Notes: generated by a model from the letters alone, not told the origin. Positions 10,478-20,131 are shown, counted from the first letter of the stretch. The stretch: 64,000 bases of DNA from Gilliamella sp. ESL0441 (GCF_019469185.1 NZ_CP048264.1:496001-560000); one strand, 5' to 3'. A program made the numbers and translations.

Positions 10478-10511
10478 GTTTATCCATTTTTGAAACGTTA
10501 GGTAAACTTAA
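10474..10511 (+). repeat. inverted repeat in the thrB-thrC spacer
   Basis: TTAAGTTTA plus CC (10474-10485, one bulged T) pairs with GGTAAACTTAA (10501-10511). It begins in the thrB stop codon and has no U-run. It may stabilise or process the mRNA; it is unlikely to terminate. Confidence 0.4.
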
Positions 10512-10598
10512 ATCTATTCTGAATTATGACTGACTAACCGCTAAAAAGGTTGTCAAAAAGTGTAACCAATTAAAGCATAAAGATTATCGGAAAATATC

Positions 10599-11888
10599 AT
10601 GAAATTGTATAATTTAAAAGATCACGCTCAGCAAGTTAGCTTTGCTCAGGCTGTTAAGCAAGGATTAGGACGAAACCAAGGGCTTTTTTTTCCAGAAACA
10701 TTGCCAAAATTTTCTGCAAACGAAATTGAATCGCTATTAAAACTCGATTTTGTAACGCGAAGTGCCAAAATCTTATCCGCATTTATTGGCGATGAAATCA
10801 GTCATCAAGATATGCAACGTTTAGTTAATAATGCCTTTCAATTTCCTGCGCCAGTCAAAGCAGTTGAAAATGATATTGGTACTTTAGAGTTATATCACGG
10901 ACCAACACTTGCCTTTAAAGATTTTGGTGGGCGCTTTATGGCGCAAGCATTAGTTCAAGTTGCTGCCGATGATAAAATCACTATTTTAACGGCGACATCA
11001 GGTGATACTGGTGCTGCGGTTGCCCATGCTTTCTATCATCTACCTAATATTCGGGTGGTAATTTTATATCCACAAGGAAAAATCAGCCCGCTACAAGAAA
11101 AACTCTTTTGTACATTGGGCGATAATATTCATACTATTGCTATTCAAAGTGATTTTGATGCCTGCCAAGCTCTGGTTAAAAAAGCCTTTGATGATGAAGA
11201 GTTAAAGACAGCAATTGGTTTAAATTCAGCAAATTCAATTAATATTAGCCGGTTACTCGCCCAAATTTGTTACTATTTTGAAGCTTATGCCCAGCTCACG
11301 CCAAAGCAACGAGAACAGTTGGTCATTTCGGTGCCAAGTGGTAATTTTGGTGACTTAACTGCCGGATTATTAGCTAAGACGATGGGATTACCGATCAAAC
11401 GCTTTATAGCCGCGACTAATGCTAATGATACCGTCCCTCGTTATTTAGAAACGGGTAAATGGGAGCCTCATCCTACTATTGCCACGCTATCGAATGCAAT
11501 GGATGTGAGCCAACCTAATAACTGGCCACGTATAGAAGAAATTTATCGCCGTGAAGGTTGGGTTTTAAAAACACTTGGACATGCCGCTATTTCCGATGAA
11601 GTTTCTAAACAAGCCGTTCGTGAACTGGATAAAAAAGGTTATTTATCTGAACCGCATGGCGCTATTGCTTATCGTGCGCTTCGTGACCAACTGCAAACCG
11701 GTGAATATGGATTATTTTTAGGTACTGCACACCCTGCAAAATTCAAAGAAGTGGTTGAAGATATTTTGGGGCGAACCATTCCATTACCTAAAGCATTAGC
11801 TGAGCGTGCAGATATGCCGTTACTTTCACATAATATGCCTGATGATTTTGTCAAATTACGTGATTTTTTGATTCAGTTAGATTGGTAA
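10599..11888 (+). CDS. thrC: threonine synthase
   Basis: PLP enzyme converting O-phosphohomoserine to threonine, the last step of the pathway; 429 residues, the usual gammaproteobacterial length. The cofactor lysine is K107 in LAFKDFGGRFM. Other family segments are TATSGDTGAAVAHAFY, GLNSANSINISRLLAQICYYF and VPSGNFGDLTAGLLAKTMGLP. It lies 121 bases after thrB, a wider gap than in E. coli, filled by the inverted repeat at 10474; I see no terminator with a U-run there, so co-transcription with thrAB is likely. Confidence 0.97.
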   Translation: MKLYNLKDHAQQVSFAQAVKQGLGRNQGLFFPETLPKFSANEIESLLKLDFVTRSAKILSAFIGDEISHQDMQRLVNNAFQFPAPVKAVENDIGTLELYHGPTLAFKDFGGRFMAQALVQVAADDKITILTATSGDTGAAVAHAFYHLPNIRVVILYPQGKISPLQEKLFCTLGDNIHTIAIQSDFDACQALVKKAFDDEELKTAIGLNSANSINISRLLAQICYYFEAYAQLTPKQREQLVISVPSGNFGDLTAGLLAKTMGLPIKRFIAATNANDTVPRYLETGKWEPHPTIATLSNAMDVSQPNNWPRIEEIYRREGWVLKTLGHAAISDEVSKQAVRELDKKGYLSEPHGAIAYRALRDQLQTGEYGLFLGTAHPAKFKEVVEDILGRTIPLPKALAERADMPLLSHNMPDDFVKLRDFLIQLDW

Positions 11889-11896
11889 TTTGCTTT

Positions 11897-11923
11897 CCGT
11901 CGCTGAATTGGCGACGGTCTGTT
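11897..11923 (+). terminator. weak terminator-like hairpin after thrC
   Basis: CCGTCGC (11897-11903), seven-base loop, GCGACGG (11911-11917), then TCTGTTT. The stem is strong but the T-tract is poor. Confidence 0.5.
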
Positions 11924-11965
11924 TGGCTGGGTATTTAAGTGTTCAGGCTAATTTTCAAAAACAAA

Positions 11966-11995
11966 TTGACTTTATTAAGGTAAACCTTGTTTAAA
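11966..11995 (+). promoter_or_regulatory. candidate promoter for nrdR-ribD
   Basis: TTGACT (11966-11971), 18-base spacer, TTTAAA (11990-11995), about 50 bases upstream of the nrdR ATG. The -35 is good, the -10 weak. The spacer contains the inverted repeat AAGGT-AA-ACCTT. Confidence 0.35.
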
Positions 11996-12046
11996 TTAAC
12001 ATTTTCAGATATTGTAATGTACATTATGTCATTATAGAGATGTTTT

Positions 12047-12499
12047 ATGTACTGTCCGTTTTGTAATGCTGAAGATACTAAAGTCATTGATTCTCGTTTG
12101 GTTGGAGAAGGCTACCAAGTCCGTCGCCGTCGTCAATGTGTGGAATGTAATGAACGTTTCACTACATTTGAAGTTGCTGAATTAATCATGCCTAATGTCA
12201 TCAAAAGCAATAAAGTTCGTGAACCATTTAACGAAGAAAAGCTCCGTAATGGCATTAAGCGTGCACTTGAAAAGCGTCCTGTTAGTTTTGATGCTATTGA
12301 AGATGCCATTACACGTATTAAGTCTAAACTGAGAGCAACGGGTGAGCGAGAAGTTCCTGCAAAATTAATTGGTGACTATGTCATTGAGGAGCTTAAAAAT
12401 TTAGACAAAATCGCTTATATTCGTTTTGCTTCTGTCTATTTTAGTTTTGATGATATTGAACAATTTAGTAATGAGATTGCTAAATTACAACAAAAATAA
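12047..12499 (+). CDS. nrdR: transcriptional repressor NrdR
   Basis: Nucleotide-sensing repressor of ribonucleotide reductase genes, 150 residues. The N-terminal zinc ribbon is complete: C3, C6, C31 and C34 (YCPFC and CVECNERF), with the basic DNA-binding run RRRRQ between them. An ATP-cone domain follows ([20 protein letters not shown]). Nearly every position to SVYFSF follows E. coli NrdR. It is directly upstream of ribD, as in E. coli. No NrdR box pair was found in this window, so its targets lie elsewhere. Confidence 0.96.
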   Translation: MYCPFCNAEDTKVIDSRLVGEGYQVRRRRQCVECNERFTTFEVAELIMPNVIKSNKVREPFNEEKLRNGIKRALEKRPVSFDAIEDAITRIKSKLRATGEREVPAKLIGDYVIEELKNLDKIAYIRFASVYFSFDDIEQFSNEIAKLQQK

Positions 12500-12507
12500 T
12501 CAATAAT

Positions 12508-13635
12508 ATGACAACAATTTCTGATCAAGATCACGTTTACATGCATCAAGCGATTGAGCTTGCAAAACTTGGTCGTTTCACGACAACGCCTAATCCTAAT
12601 GTCGGGTGTGTCATCGTTAAAGATAATCAAGTTATTGGGACTGGTTATCATCAAAAAGCGGGTCAACCACATGCAGAAGTTTATGCCCTACAAATGGCGG
12701 GACAACAAGCAAAAGGTGCAACCGCTTATGTTACCTTAGAGCCTTGTAGTCATTTTGGTCGAACGCCGCCTTGTGCCGATGCATTAATTCAATCAGGGGT
12801 TAAACGTGTCGTTATCGCCATGCAAGATCCCAACCCTAATGTTGCAGGTAAGGGCATTAAACGTTTACAAGATGCTGGTATCGAGGTAACTCTAGGGGTT
12901 TTAGCTGACCAAGCGGAAGCGATTAATAAAGGTTTTTTAAAACGCATGCGCACAGGCTTACCTTTTGTCCAACTGAAACTGGCGGCATCGTTAGACGGAA
13001 AAATCGCCATGGCATCGGGTGAAAGCAAGTGGATAACCTCAAACAAGGCAAGAGAAGATGTACAACAGTTTCGTGCTCAAGCCAGTTGTATATTAAGTAC
13101 CCGTAAAACAGTACAAACCGATAATGCAAGTTTAACCGTTAGATATCACCAATTACCCGATGACATACAGAAAATCTATCCTATAGAAAAGATTAGACAA
13201 CCCATTAGAATAATTATTGATGGTCAACATCAATTAACCGGTGATGAGAATATTTTCCAACAACCCGGCGAAACTTGGGTTGTACGAAAGCAAAATTTAT
13301 CAATTGCAGTGCCCAACGCATTGTTGATTGTAGAGCCCTCAGCTAATCAGTATATTGATATAAAAGTTTTACTCGAAAACTTAGCTCAAAAGCAGATAAA
13401 TAGTGTTTGGGTTGAAGCAGGTGCACACCTTGCCGGTGCGTTAATTGAACAAAATTTAGTTGATGAACTGATTATTTATTATGCGCCAAAGCTGCTAGGT
13501 CATAATGCTAAAGATATGTGTATTTTACCTAATTTGCAAAAATTATCCCTAGCTCCTCAATTTCAATTTGAATCAGTTGTAGCAGTTGGTGAGGATATGC
13601 GCGTTATTCTAAAAAGAAAATCATCTGCAATTTGA
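12508..13635 (+). CDS. ribD: riboflavin biosynthesis bifunctional deaminase/reductase RibD
   Basis: Performs the second and third steps of riboflavin synthesis: deamination of the GTP cyclohydrolase II product, then NADPH reduction of the ribose. The 375-residue protein has the deaminase zinc site H55-A-E57 with C80 and C89 in EPCSHFGRTPPC, and a reductase domain from about residue 150 (LKLAASLDGKIAMASGESKWIT) ending with VWVEAGAHLAGALI and ELIIYYAPKLLG. It follows nrdR by eight bases. In E. coli ribE and nusB follow; here an unknown gene follows instead. Confidence 0.96.
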   Translation: MTTISDQDHVYMHQAIELAKLGRFTTTPNPNVGCVIVKDNQVIGTGYHQKAGQPHAEVYALQMAGQQAKGATAYVTLEPCSHFGRTPPCADALIQSGVKRVVIAMQDPNPNVAGKGIKRLQDAGIEVTLGVLADQAEAINKGFLKRMRTGLPFVQLKLAASLDGKIAMASGESKWITSNKAREDVQQFRAQASCILSTRKTVQTDNASLTVRYHQLPDDIQKIYPIEKIRQPIRIIIDGQHQLTGDENIFQQPGETWVVRKQNLSIAVPNALLIVEPSANQYIDIKVLLENLAQKQINSVWVEAGAHLAGALIEQNLVDELIIYYAPKLLGHNAKDMCILPNLQKLSLAPQFQFESVVAVGEDMRVILKRKSSAI

Positions 13636-14150
13636 TGACAGTTCAATTCCCTATTTTAAAAAAGGAAAACGTTAATTTGAATAGTGAACGGGGCCTTTTG
13701 TATGAAAAGGCAAGCTTTAACAAGCTGGATATCGATTGTTTTTTTACTTTAGATGAGTATCAAATTATCGACGATTTTATTTATGCGGATATATCAGGAA
13801 TAGCAAAAGTATGTGGTTATCAAATTCTGTTTTTTTATATTTTGGGGCATGTTGAAGCATTATCACTGGAAGATGTGGTGGAGAACACGTTTTTACGTGA
13901 TAAAGCTAATCAAATTTTAACTTATTTAGGTTTTGATTTTAAAATGGGTCATCCGTTTGAGTTAACAGATGAGTTTAATCATAATTTTAAGTTTAAAGAC
14001 TCTATTAATGACGATGAGGTGCGTTATTACTATGACTTTAACGAGATGTTAATTGTTTTAGGTATTAATTGGCAGGGATTTTTAGTCTCATTTGAAATGG
14101 TAAAAGATAAGGCAATTATTCATAATCGCCTGGAAAATTTTTATTCATAA
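13635..14150 (+). CDS. unknown protein translationally coupled to ribD
   Basis: I do not recognise this 171-residue protein. Its ATG overlaps the ribD stop (TGATG at 13633-13637), which implies co-transcription and translational coupling. It is acidic, rich in Phe, Tyr and Asp, and without signal peptide; one hydrophobic stretch, YQILFFYILGHVEAL (about 58-72), is short for a membrane helix. Visible landmarks are FTLDEYQIIDDFIYADIS and FNEMLIVLGINWQGFLVSFE. Its position suggests a role linked to riboflavin genes, but nothing in the sequence shows one. An in-frame TTG at 13632 is unlikely to be the start. Confidence 0.75.
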   Translation: MTVQFPILKKENVNLNSERGLLYEKASFNKLDIDCFFTLDEYQIIDDFIYADISGIAKVCGYQILFFYILGHVEALSLEDVVENTFLRDKANQILTYLGFDFKMGHPFELTDEFNHNFKFKDSINDDEVRYYYDFNEMLIVLGINWQGFLVSFEMVKDKAIIHNRLENFYS

Positions 14151-14199
14151 ATGAACTGTATTTTCTATTGCAAATATGAACTGTGCTCAGTTGAGTTAA

Positions 14200-14225
14200 C
14201 GGCATCTATTGTTAATAAGATGCCG
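14200..14225. repeat. inverted repeat between convergent genes
   Basis: CGGCATCT (14200-14207), ten-base loop, AGATGCCG (14218-14225), between the plus-strand gene ending 14150 and the minus-strand EIIA gene ending 14272. There is no U-run on either strand; it may still limit readthrough in both directions. Confidence 0.4.
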
Positions 14226-14271
14226 ATACCCCCCATGAGTTAAATGCGAATACTTCATTCGGTGATTATCA

Positions 14272-14709
14272 TTAATTACCTTGAAGAATTGCTAATAGTT
14301 GTTCTGGTGCCTTTACTGCTAAGATACGCTCAAGTGTATCGTCTGCAATCACGGCACGTGTTAATTTACGTAATATATCTAAGTGCTCATTCGATTTAGC
14401 CGCAATACCAATGACAACATAAGCAATATTATTATCTTCGTCCCACTTGATACCTTGTGGATAATAAATCACTTTAAGTCCCGTTTCGATAACACTATCA
14501 CGTTTTTCTATTGTGCCATGTGGAATGGCTATACCATTACCCAAAAAAGTCGAAATTTGTGCATCACGATCGAACATTGCTAGAGTATAATCATTTTTGA
14601 CTAATCCCGCGTTAATCATCTTTTCAGATACTGCTTTAATCGCATCTTGTTTTAGAAAAGCGCCCTCTATAATTGAAATATCATTTACATTGAGTTTTAA
14701 ATCGCTCAT
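14272..14709 (-). CDS. PTS fructose/mannitol-family EIIA protein
   Basis: Phosphocarrier EIIA domain protein, 145 residues, of the fructose-mannitol PTS family. The phosphorylated histidine is H64 in GNGIAIPHG. The flanking segments VIYYPQGIKWDEDN and YVVIGIAAKSNEHLDILRKLTRAV resemble the EIIA of the mannitol transporter MtlA as much as that of fructose systems. It takes phosphate from HPr and passes it to the EIIB domain of the next gene upstream (14765). It is the last gene of the four-gene minus-strand operon. It has no fused HPr-like domain, unlike E. coli FruB, so the general HPr must serve it. Confidence 0.9.
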   Translation of the reverse strand: MSDLKLNVNDISIIEGAFLKQDAIKAVSEKMINAGLVKNDYTLAMFDRDAQISTFLGNGIAIPHGTIEKRDSVIETGLKVIYYPQGIKWDEDNNIAYVVIGIAAKSNEHLDILRKLTRAVIADDTLERILAVKAPEQLLAILQGN

Positions 14710-14764
14710 TTGTTATCCTTATTTTGTTAGTCTACCGATGATGAGCGGTAGACTAATTTGTTGA

Positions 14765-16177
14765 TTATACCGTTGCTTTAATAGCTAATTTTTTGTTTTG
14801 TGCAATACGAACTAAACCTAATAGAATTGCGCCAACTATTGCACCAGCGAAAATGCAACCAACCCATAAAAGCGGTTTATTGACCAAAGGCAATACTAAA
14901 AAGCCGCCATGTGGAGCAGGCACTTGAATTTGGCATAGAAATGTCAATACGGATGCAATTGCCGACGATAACATCATGATTGGAATGACGCGCAAAGGAT
15001 CTTTTGCCGCAAATGGAATTGCACCTTCGGTAATATGTGTGGAACCGAGAACATAATTGACAATACCCGCAGCACGTTCTTCTTCTGTAAAGGCTTTTTG
15101 ACGGAAAATGGTCGTCGAGAAGGCGATAACAAAAGGCGGTGCAATGCAAGCAGCTGAAACCCCTGCCATAAAATAGTAATTTCCTTCACCCAATAACATA
15201 GTACCTGTTACATAAGCTGCTTTATTAATAGGGCCACCAAAATCAAAGGAACACATAGCACCAATAACAATACCGAGTAAAATTGGATTAGTATGTTGTA
15301 ATGAACCAAGCCATACAGCCATTGTGTTATTCGCTATGGCGATGGGTTTACCGAGATAATACATCCCTGCACCAATAACAAATACACCGATTAATGGCAT
15401 GATAAAAATAGATTTCAGTCCTTCGAAAGAGCGAGGTAGATGATCTAACCATTTTTTAACATATAGCATCAAATAGCCAGCAGCAAATCCAGCGAGAATA
15501 CCGCCTAAAAAACCTGCACCGGTAGCCGTAGCCATTAATCCACCTACAAAACCGGCAACCATCCCTTGCTTACCTGCAATAGAATTGGCTATAAAAGCGG
15601 TGAAAATAGGCACCATAATGTCAAATGCTTTTCCACCAATTTGATTAAGCATTGCTGCAAATTCATTATATTGTTCATTTTTAGGATCTGCGGAATAAAT
15701 ACCCCATAAAAATGATAAAGCAATGAGTACACCACCGGCGACAACAAATGGCAGCATGTTTGATACACCGCTCATTAAATGTTTATAGAGCTGGCGTCCA
15801 ATCGATTCTTTGACTTCCACTTGATTTGAACTCGCTTTATTAACACTATTTTGTACGCCTTTGCGAACTGGAACTGTCCCTGAAGTGATTTGTTCTATTA
15901 ATGCTGTCGCTTTATGTATACCCTCTTTAACGGGAACTTCAATAACAGGTAAACCATTAAAGCGATCAGGATTAACATCTTTATCTGCCGCAATAATCAC
16001 CCCAATGGCATTTGCCATATCAGCTTCGGTAATTGCATTATCAACACCACTTGCACCATTGGTTTCTACTTTAATATCAATTCCTGCTTTTTGTGCAGCT
16101 GATTTTAATGCTTCTTCTGCCATATAGGTATGTGCGATACCGGTTGGGCAGCCTGTTACAGCGAGTATCTTCTTCAT
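14765..16177 (-). CDS. PTS fructose-type EIIBC transporter
   Basis: Sugar-transporting PTS permease of 470 residues. The EIIB domain (about 1-100) carries the phosphorylated cysteine C10 in VTGCPTGIAHTYMAEEAL. After a polar linker, the EIIC membrane domain (about 125-465) begins at SGVSNMLPFVVAGG and includes FDFGGPINKAAYVTG, LGSTHITEGAIPFAAKDP and VPAPHGGF, the conserved features of the fructose family. E. coli FruA has an extra EIIB-like domain that is absent here. The paired kinase and GatY-type aldolase suggest that the imported sugar may be tagatose or another ketose rather than only fructose, producing the 1-phosphate. It sits 10 bases from the kinase gene upstream. Confidence 0.9.
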   Translation of the reverse strand: MKKILAVTGCPTGIAHTYMAEEALKSAAQKAGIDIKVETNGASGVDNAITEADMANAIGVIIAADKDVNPDRFNGLPVIEVPVKEGIHKATALIEQITSGTVPVRKGVQNSVNKASSNQVEVKESIGRQLYKHLMSGVSNMLPFVVAGGVLIALSFLWGIYSADPKNEQYNEFAAMLNQIGGKAFDIMVPIFTAFIANSIAGKQGMVAGFVGGLMATATGAGFLGGILAGFAAGYLMLYVKKWLDHLPRSFEGLKSIFIMPLIGVFVIGAGMYYLGKPIAIANNTMAVWLGSLQHTNPILLGIVIGAMCSFDFGGPINKAAYVTGTMLLGEGNYYFMAGVSAACIAPPFVIAFSTTIFRQKAFTEEERAAGIVNYVLGSTHITEGAIPFAAKDPLRVIPIMMLSSAIASVLTFLCQIQVPAPHGGFLVLPLVNKPLLWVGCIFAGAIVGAILLGLVRIAQNKKLAIKATV

Positions 16178-16187
16178 AACGCCCCCT

Positions 16188-17108
16188 TTATTTAATTTGG
16201 GTAACTACAAGTTTCTCCATATAGGTACTGATTTTATCGAGTAGACCTAATCCATCTGATTCTGCAACATTAGCCCCTGTTGCAGAGGCTTTTTTCATTG
16301 CTTTTTCAACGTGTTCTTGTTTCGGTAGCCATTCACTAAGAAATGCAGCAAGTGACGCATCGCCTGCACAAGCAGAACTGATCAAATTGATTGGCACAGC
16401 ATTACAATACCAAACATGCTGACCATTTGAAAAGTAAAGACCTTTTTCCCCCATAGTTAATAAAATATTTTGAGCACCAAGTGAATGTACCGTTGATAAT
16501 GATGCAATGACTTGTTCTGTCGTTTGGGTTTCTAATCCAAAAATCTCTTTCAGTTCATCATTATTGGGTTTAATTAATAGCGGTTTATAAGTAAGTAATT
16601 GAGCGAGTTTAGGATGACTGATATCTAAAATAACTTGAATATTTTTGGTTTGGCATATATCTAAAACAGCTTGATAATATTCAGGTTCGATATTATTAGG
16701 TAGACTACCACTGATGACTAAATAGCTATTGTGATTGAGTGAATCGATGATGTTTAGCATTTCAGTCTTTTTCTTATCAGGAACAAAAGGCCCTTTTCCC
16801 ACGAGCTTATATTCATTTTGTCCATCATTAATAAAAACGTTAATGCGAGTGATATCATCGATAAAACAAGGTTTGATTTCGATCTGCATTTTGATGAGTT
16901 CATCAACAATATATTTACCCGAAAATCCTCCAAAAAAGCCCAATGCACATGTTGGTCTATTAAACTTTTTCAAAACAATTGAAACGTTAACGGCTTTACC
17001 ATTGGGACTATATTCTGTATGTGAAGTACGATTCACTGAATTTGGATTTAGACCTTGGCAACGGATATTCATATCAATTGCCGTATTGAGTGTTAAAGTA
17101 TAGATCAT
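16188..17108 (-). CDS. PfkB-family sugar-phosphate kinase (1-phosphofructokinase / tagatose-phosphate kinase type)
   Basis: Ribokinase-family kinase of 306 residues in the FruK/LacC/PfkB branch, expected to phosphorylate a ketose 1- or 6-phosphate to the 1,6-bisphosphate. It starts MIYTLTLNTAIDM, has NGKAVNVS (36-43), ISGSLP (132-137), and the catalytic D250 in SACAGDASLAAF. The usual G-A-G-D anion-hole motif reads C-A-G-D here. It is placed between a GatY-type bisphosphate aldolase and a fructose-type PTS, so it supplies the aldolase substrate. Fructose-1-phosphate or tagatose-1-phosphate are both possible; sequence alone does not decide. Confidence 0.85.
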   Translation of the reverse strand: MIYTLTLNTAIDMNIRCQGLNPNSVNRTSHTEYSPNGKAVNVSIVLKKFNRPTCALGFFGGFSGKYIVDELIKMQIEIKPCFIDDITRINVFINDGQNEYKLVGKGPFVPDKKKTEMLNIIDSLNHNSYLVISGSLPNNIEPEYYQAVLDICQTKNIQVILDISHPKLAQLLTYKPLLIKPNNDELKEIFGLETQTTEQVIASLSTVHSLGAQNILLTMGEKGLYFSNGQHVWYCNAVPINLISSACAGDASLAAFLSEWLPKQEHVEKAMKKASATGANVAESDGLGLLDKISTYMEKLVVTQIK

Positions 17109-17119
17109 ATGTTGACCTC

Positions 17120-17989
<870 letters not shown>

Positions 17990-18006
17990 TTATCGATATT
18001 AATTCA

Positions 18007-18069
18007 CTTTCAAGTATTCATTTTTTCAAATGAAACTTATTTTTATTTATTATGCTTTCAAAATGAAAG
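18007..18069. promoter_or_regulatory. candidate DeoR-family operator cluster
   Basis: CTTTCA occurs at 18007 and 18055. TTTCA-AA-TGAAA forms a palindrome at 18024-18035, and CTTTCA-AAA-TGAAAG a perfect one at 18055-18069. Five half-sites in 63 bases just upstream of the aldolase gene suit repression by the adjacent DeoR-type protein; the assignment is inference. Confidence 0.5.
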
Positions 18070-18084
18070 TTACGCTAGTGCGAT

Positions 18085-18106
18085 TACCGTGAGGAGGATC
18101 ACAAAT
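18085..18106. promoter_or_regulatory. candidate CRP (cAMP receptor protein) site
   Basis: GTGA (18089-18092), six bases, TCAC (18099-18102) followed by A. This matches the TGTGA-N6-TCACA consensus at nine of ten positions, in the intergenic region of a sugar locus where catabolite activation is expected. Confidence 0.5.
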
Positions 18107-18236
18107 TTTAATATTTGCTTAAGAAAATGAGGAATTTAAATTGGAAAAGTCGAGTTTTAATGGGTAACATTAGTTTCATAACTTTTAGATATGTAAGCTG
18201 GAATAATTAAGTTAGAACACTGTTTGCGAATTATTG

Positions 18237-18265
18237 TTGACCACTTGTATGATAAATTTTATTAT
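18237..18265 (+). promoter_or_regulatory. promoter of the DeoR-type regulator gene
   Basis: TTGACC (18237-18242), 17-base spacer, TATTAT (18260-18265). Strong sigma-70 match about 41 bases before the start codon. Confidence 0.65.
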
Positions 18266-18306
18266 CAACGTTCTTGATTTATTATATGTAATATAGGATA
18301 TAAAAA

Positions 18307-19122
18307 TTGACTAAAGTGTCTTCAGCCCTGTTAAAACGTCGGTTAGACATAGCAGAAATTGTGCGAAAAAAAGGTGAAGTAAAAGTTGATGAGTTATCAT
18401 ACATGCTTCAAGTTTCAACAGTAACTATCCGTCAAGATTTGACTTACTTAGAACATCAAGGGTATTTAAAACGTTCTTTTGGGGGAGCAATATACTTATC
18501 ACCAGAAGCATCAATAAATAAAAACAATTTAACCAATGCTAATTATTCATCATTTATTGATGATCGTAATAACATTGACTTAGTAAAAAATTGTTTAAAT
18601 TACATAAATGATGGAGATACTATTTTTTTGAGTCATGGTAGATTAACGAGAAAGCTCATCCCCTATCTATATTCCAAAAGATCTTTAACAATAATCATGA
18701 ATGACCTCAATAATGCTCAACTTGCTAAAGAATTCACTGATGCAAATATTATCCTTATTGGGGGGATGTTATTAGAAGGTAATATACTACAAAATAATGG
18801 AATTGACCCTATTTTGAATGACTATCAAATCTCGCATTTTATAATAGAATTATGTGCTATTAACAATAATAATCAATTAATAATAGAAGATTTTGAACAG
18901 ATTAATGCTTATCAGCAAGTGACTAAAAAAGCTCACCATATAATCGGTATTTTACCGCAAAGGGGTATTTGCAATGATGATCATAGCATTGGTAAATTGA
19001 AAAATCTGGATGTCGTCATTTTATCAAGACCTGCCGTCACCGAATATCATCAACAATTATTAGATTCAAATTTTAGACAATTTGCAGCAAATAAATTTAG
19101 TGTGACTTATCAAATGACTTAG
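18307..19122 (+). CDS. DeoR-family transcriptional regulator
   Basis: Sugar-responsive repressor of 271 residues. The N-terminal helix-turn-helix of the DeoR family is clear: RLDIAEIVRKKGEVKVDELS then VSTVTIRQDLTYLEHQGYLKRSFGGA (about residues 12-62). The effector-binding domain from about 85 is more divergent than usual. The start is TTG at 18307, supported by AGGA eight bases upstream and by the promoter at 18237; GTG at 18316 is the alternative. It diverges from the aldolase-PTS operon and is followed nine bases later by a sugar kinase, so it most likely controls both units by binding the TTTCA repeats. Confidence 0.85.
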   Translation: MTKVSSALLKRRLDIAEIVRKKGEVKVDELSYMLQVSTVTIRQDLTYLEHQGYLKRSFGGAIYLSPEASINKNNLTNANYSSFIDDRNNIDLVKNCLNYINDGDTIFLSHGRLTRKLIPYLYSKRSLTIIMNDLNNAQLAKEFTDANIILIGGMLLEGNILQNNGIDPILNDYQISHFIIELCAINNNNQLIIEDFEQINAYQQVTKKAHHIIGILPQRGICNDDHSIGKLKNLDVVILSRPAVTEYHQQLLDSNFRQFAANKFSVTYQMT

Positions 19123-19131
19123 GAGCATGAT

Positions 19132-20100
19132 ATGGATTTTAAGATTTGCACTATAGGAGAATTATTAGTTGAATTTTTAGCAAGCGAGCAGCATCAACGA
19201 TTTGATCAAACAGGCGAATTTATTGGCCCTTTTCCAAGTGGTGCACCTGCAATTTTTGCAGATCAAGTTGCTAAATTAGGTTTTCCTGTTGTTTTTTTCA
19301 GTTGTGTTGGTAAAGACCCTTTTGGCAGAATGTGTGTTAATCGGCTCAAACGAGATGGAGTGATTACAGATGGCATCACTTTTCATGATAAAGCCAATAC
19401 CGGAAGCGCTTTTGTTTCATATCGAAATTCAAATGAAAGGGACTTTATTTTCAATATTCCAAATAGTGCATGTGGTTTACTTTCCTTCAATCATATTATT
19501 GAAAATCTTCTAAAAGATTGTTCTCATTTACACGTTATGGGTTCTTCTCTCTACTCTTTTCGAGCAATTGATGCTATGCGCAAAGCACTGGACATCATCA
19601 AGCAAAATGGTGGGACTATTTCCTTCGATCCCAATTTACGCAAGGAGATGTTTAATATTCAGGAAATGGAGCAATCATTCGATTATATTATGGAATATAC
19701 CGATATATTTTTGCCGAGTGAAAGTGAAGTTTACTATTTTGCTGATAATAATGATGAAAGTGAACTTGAAATCATGACTAAATTGCTTCAAAAAGGGATT
19801 AAACATATAGCTGTAAAATGTGGTGCTAAAGGCGCTAATTATTATGGATATGATGAAAATAATAAAATCAAAACGATGCATGTTGATGGTTTTAAAAGAG
19901 AATCGGTAGATCCAACCGGAGCGGGTGATTGTTTTGGAGCTACATTTGTCAGTTTAATGTTAGCCGGTTTTTCGGTTGAAAAAGCACTAGAATATGCTAA
20001 TGCAAGTGGTGCGCTTGCGGTATCCAAAAAAGGACCAATGGAAGGGACTTCAACATTAACAGAATTGGACAAATTTATTTCCCATTCCAAAGATAATTAA
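19132..20100 (+). CDS. PfkB-family sugar kinase (tagatose-kinase-like)
   Basis: Ribokinase-family carbohydrate kinase of 322 residues. The N-terminus GELLVEFLA with GPFPSGAPAIFADQVAKLG (about 32-50), the SFDPNLR motif (164-170) and the catalytic D266 in DPTGAGDCFGATF define the family. The first two segments recall proteins named tagatose kinase or KdgK-like sugar kinase. It acts on a free sugar or sugar acid in the cytoplasm, and so would complement the PTS route of the divergent operon. AGGAG lies six bases before the ATG, nine bases after the regulator gene, so the two form an operon. Substrate unproven. Confidence 0.85.
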   Translation: MDFKICTIGELLVEFLASEQHQRFDQTGEFIGPFPSGAPAIFADQVAKLGFPVVFFSCVGKDPFGRMCVNRLKRDGVITDGITFHDKANTGSAFVSYRNSNERDFIFNIPNSACGLLSFNHIIENLLKDCSHLHVMGSSLYSFRAIDAMRKALDIIKQNGGTISFDPNLRKEMFNIQEMEQSFDYIMEYTDIFLPSESEVYYFADNNDESELEIMTKLLQKGIKHIAVKCGAKGANYYGYDENNKIKTMHVDGFKRESVDPTGAGDCFGATFVSLMLAGFSVEKALEYANASGALAVSKKGPMEGTSTLTELDKFISHSKDN

Positions 20101-20131
20101 ATATTGTAAGTTTATTTTAAAGCGAAATAAA

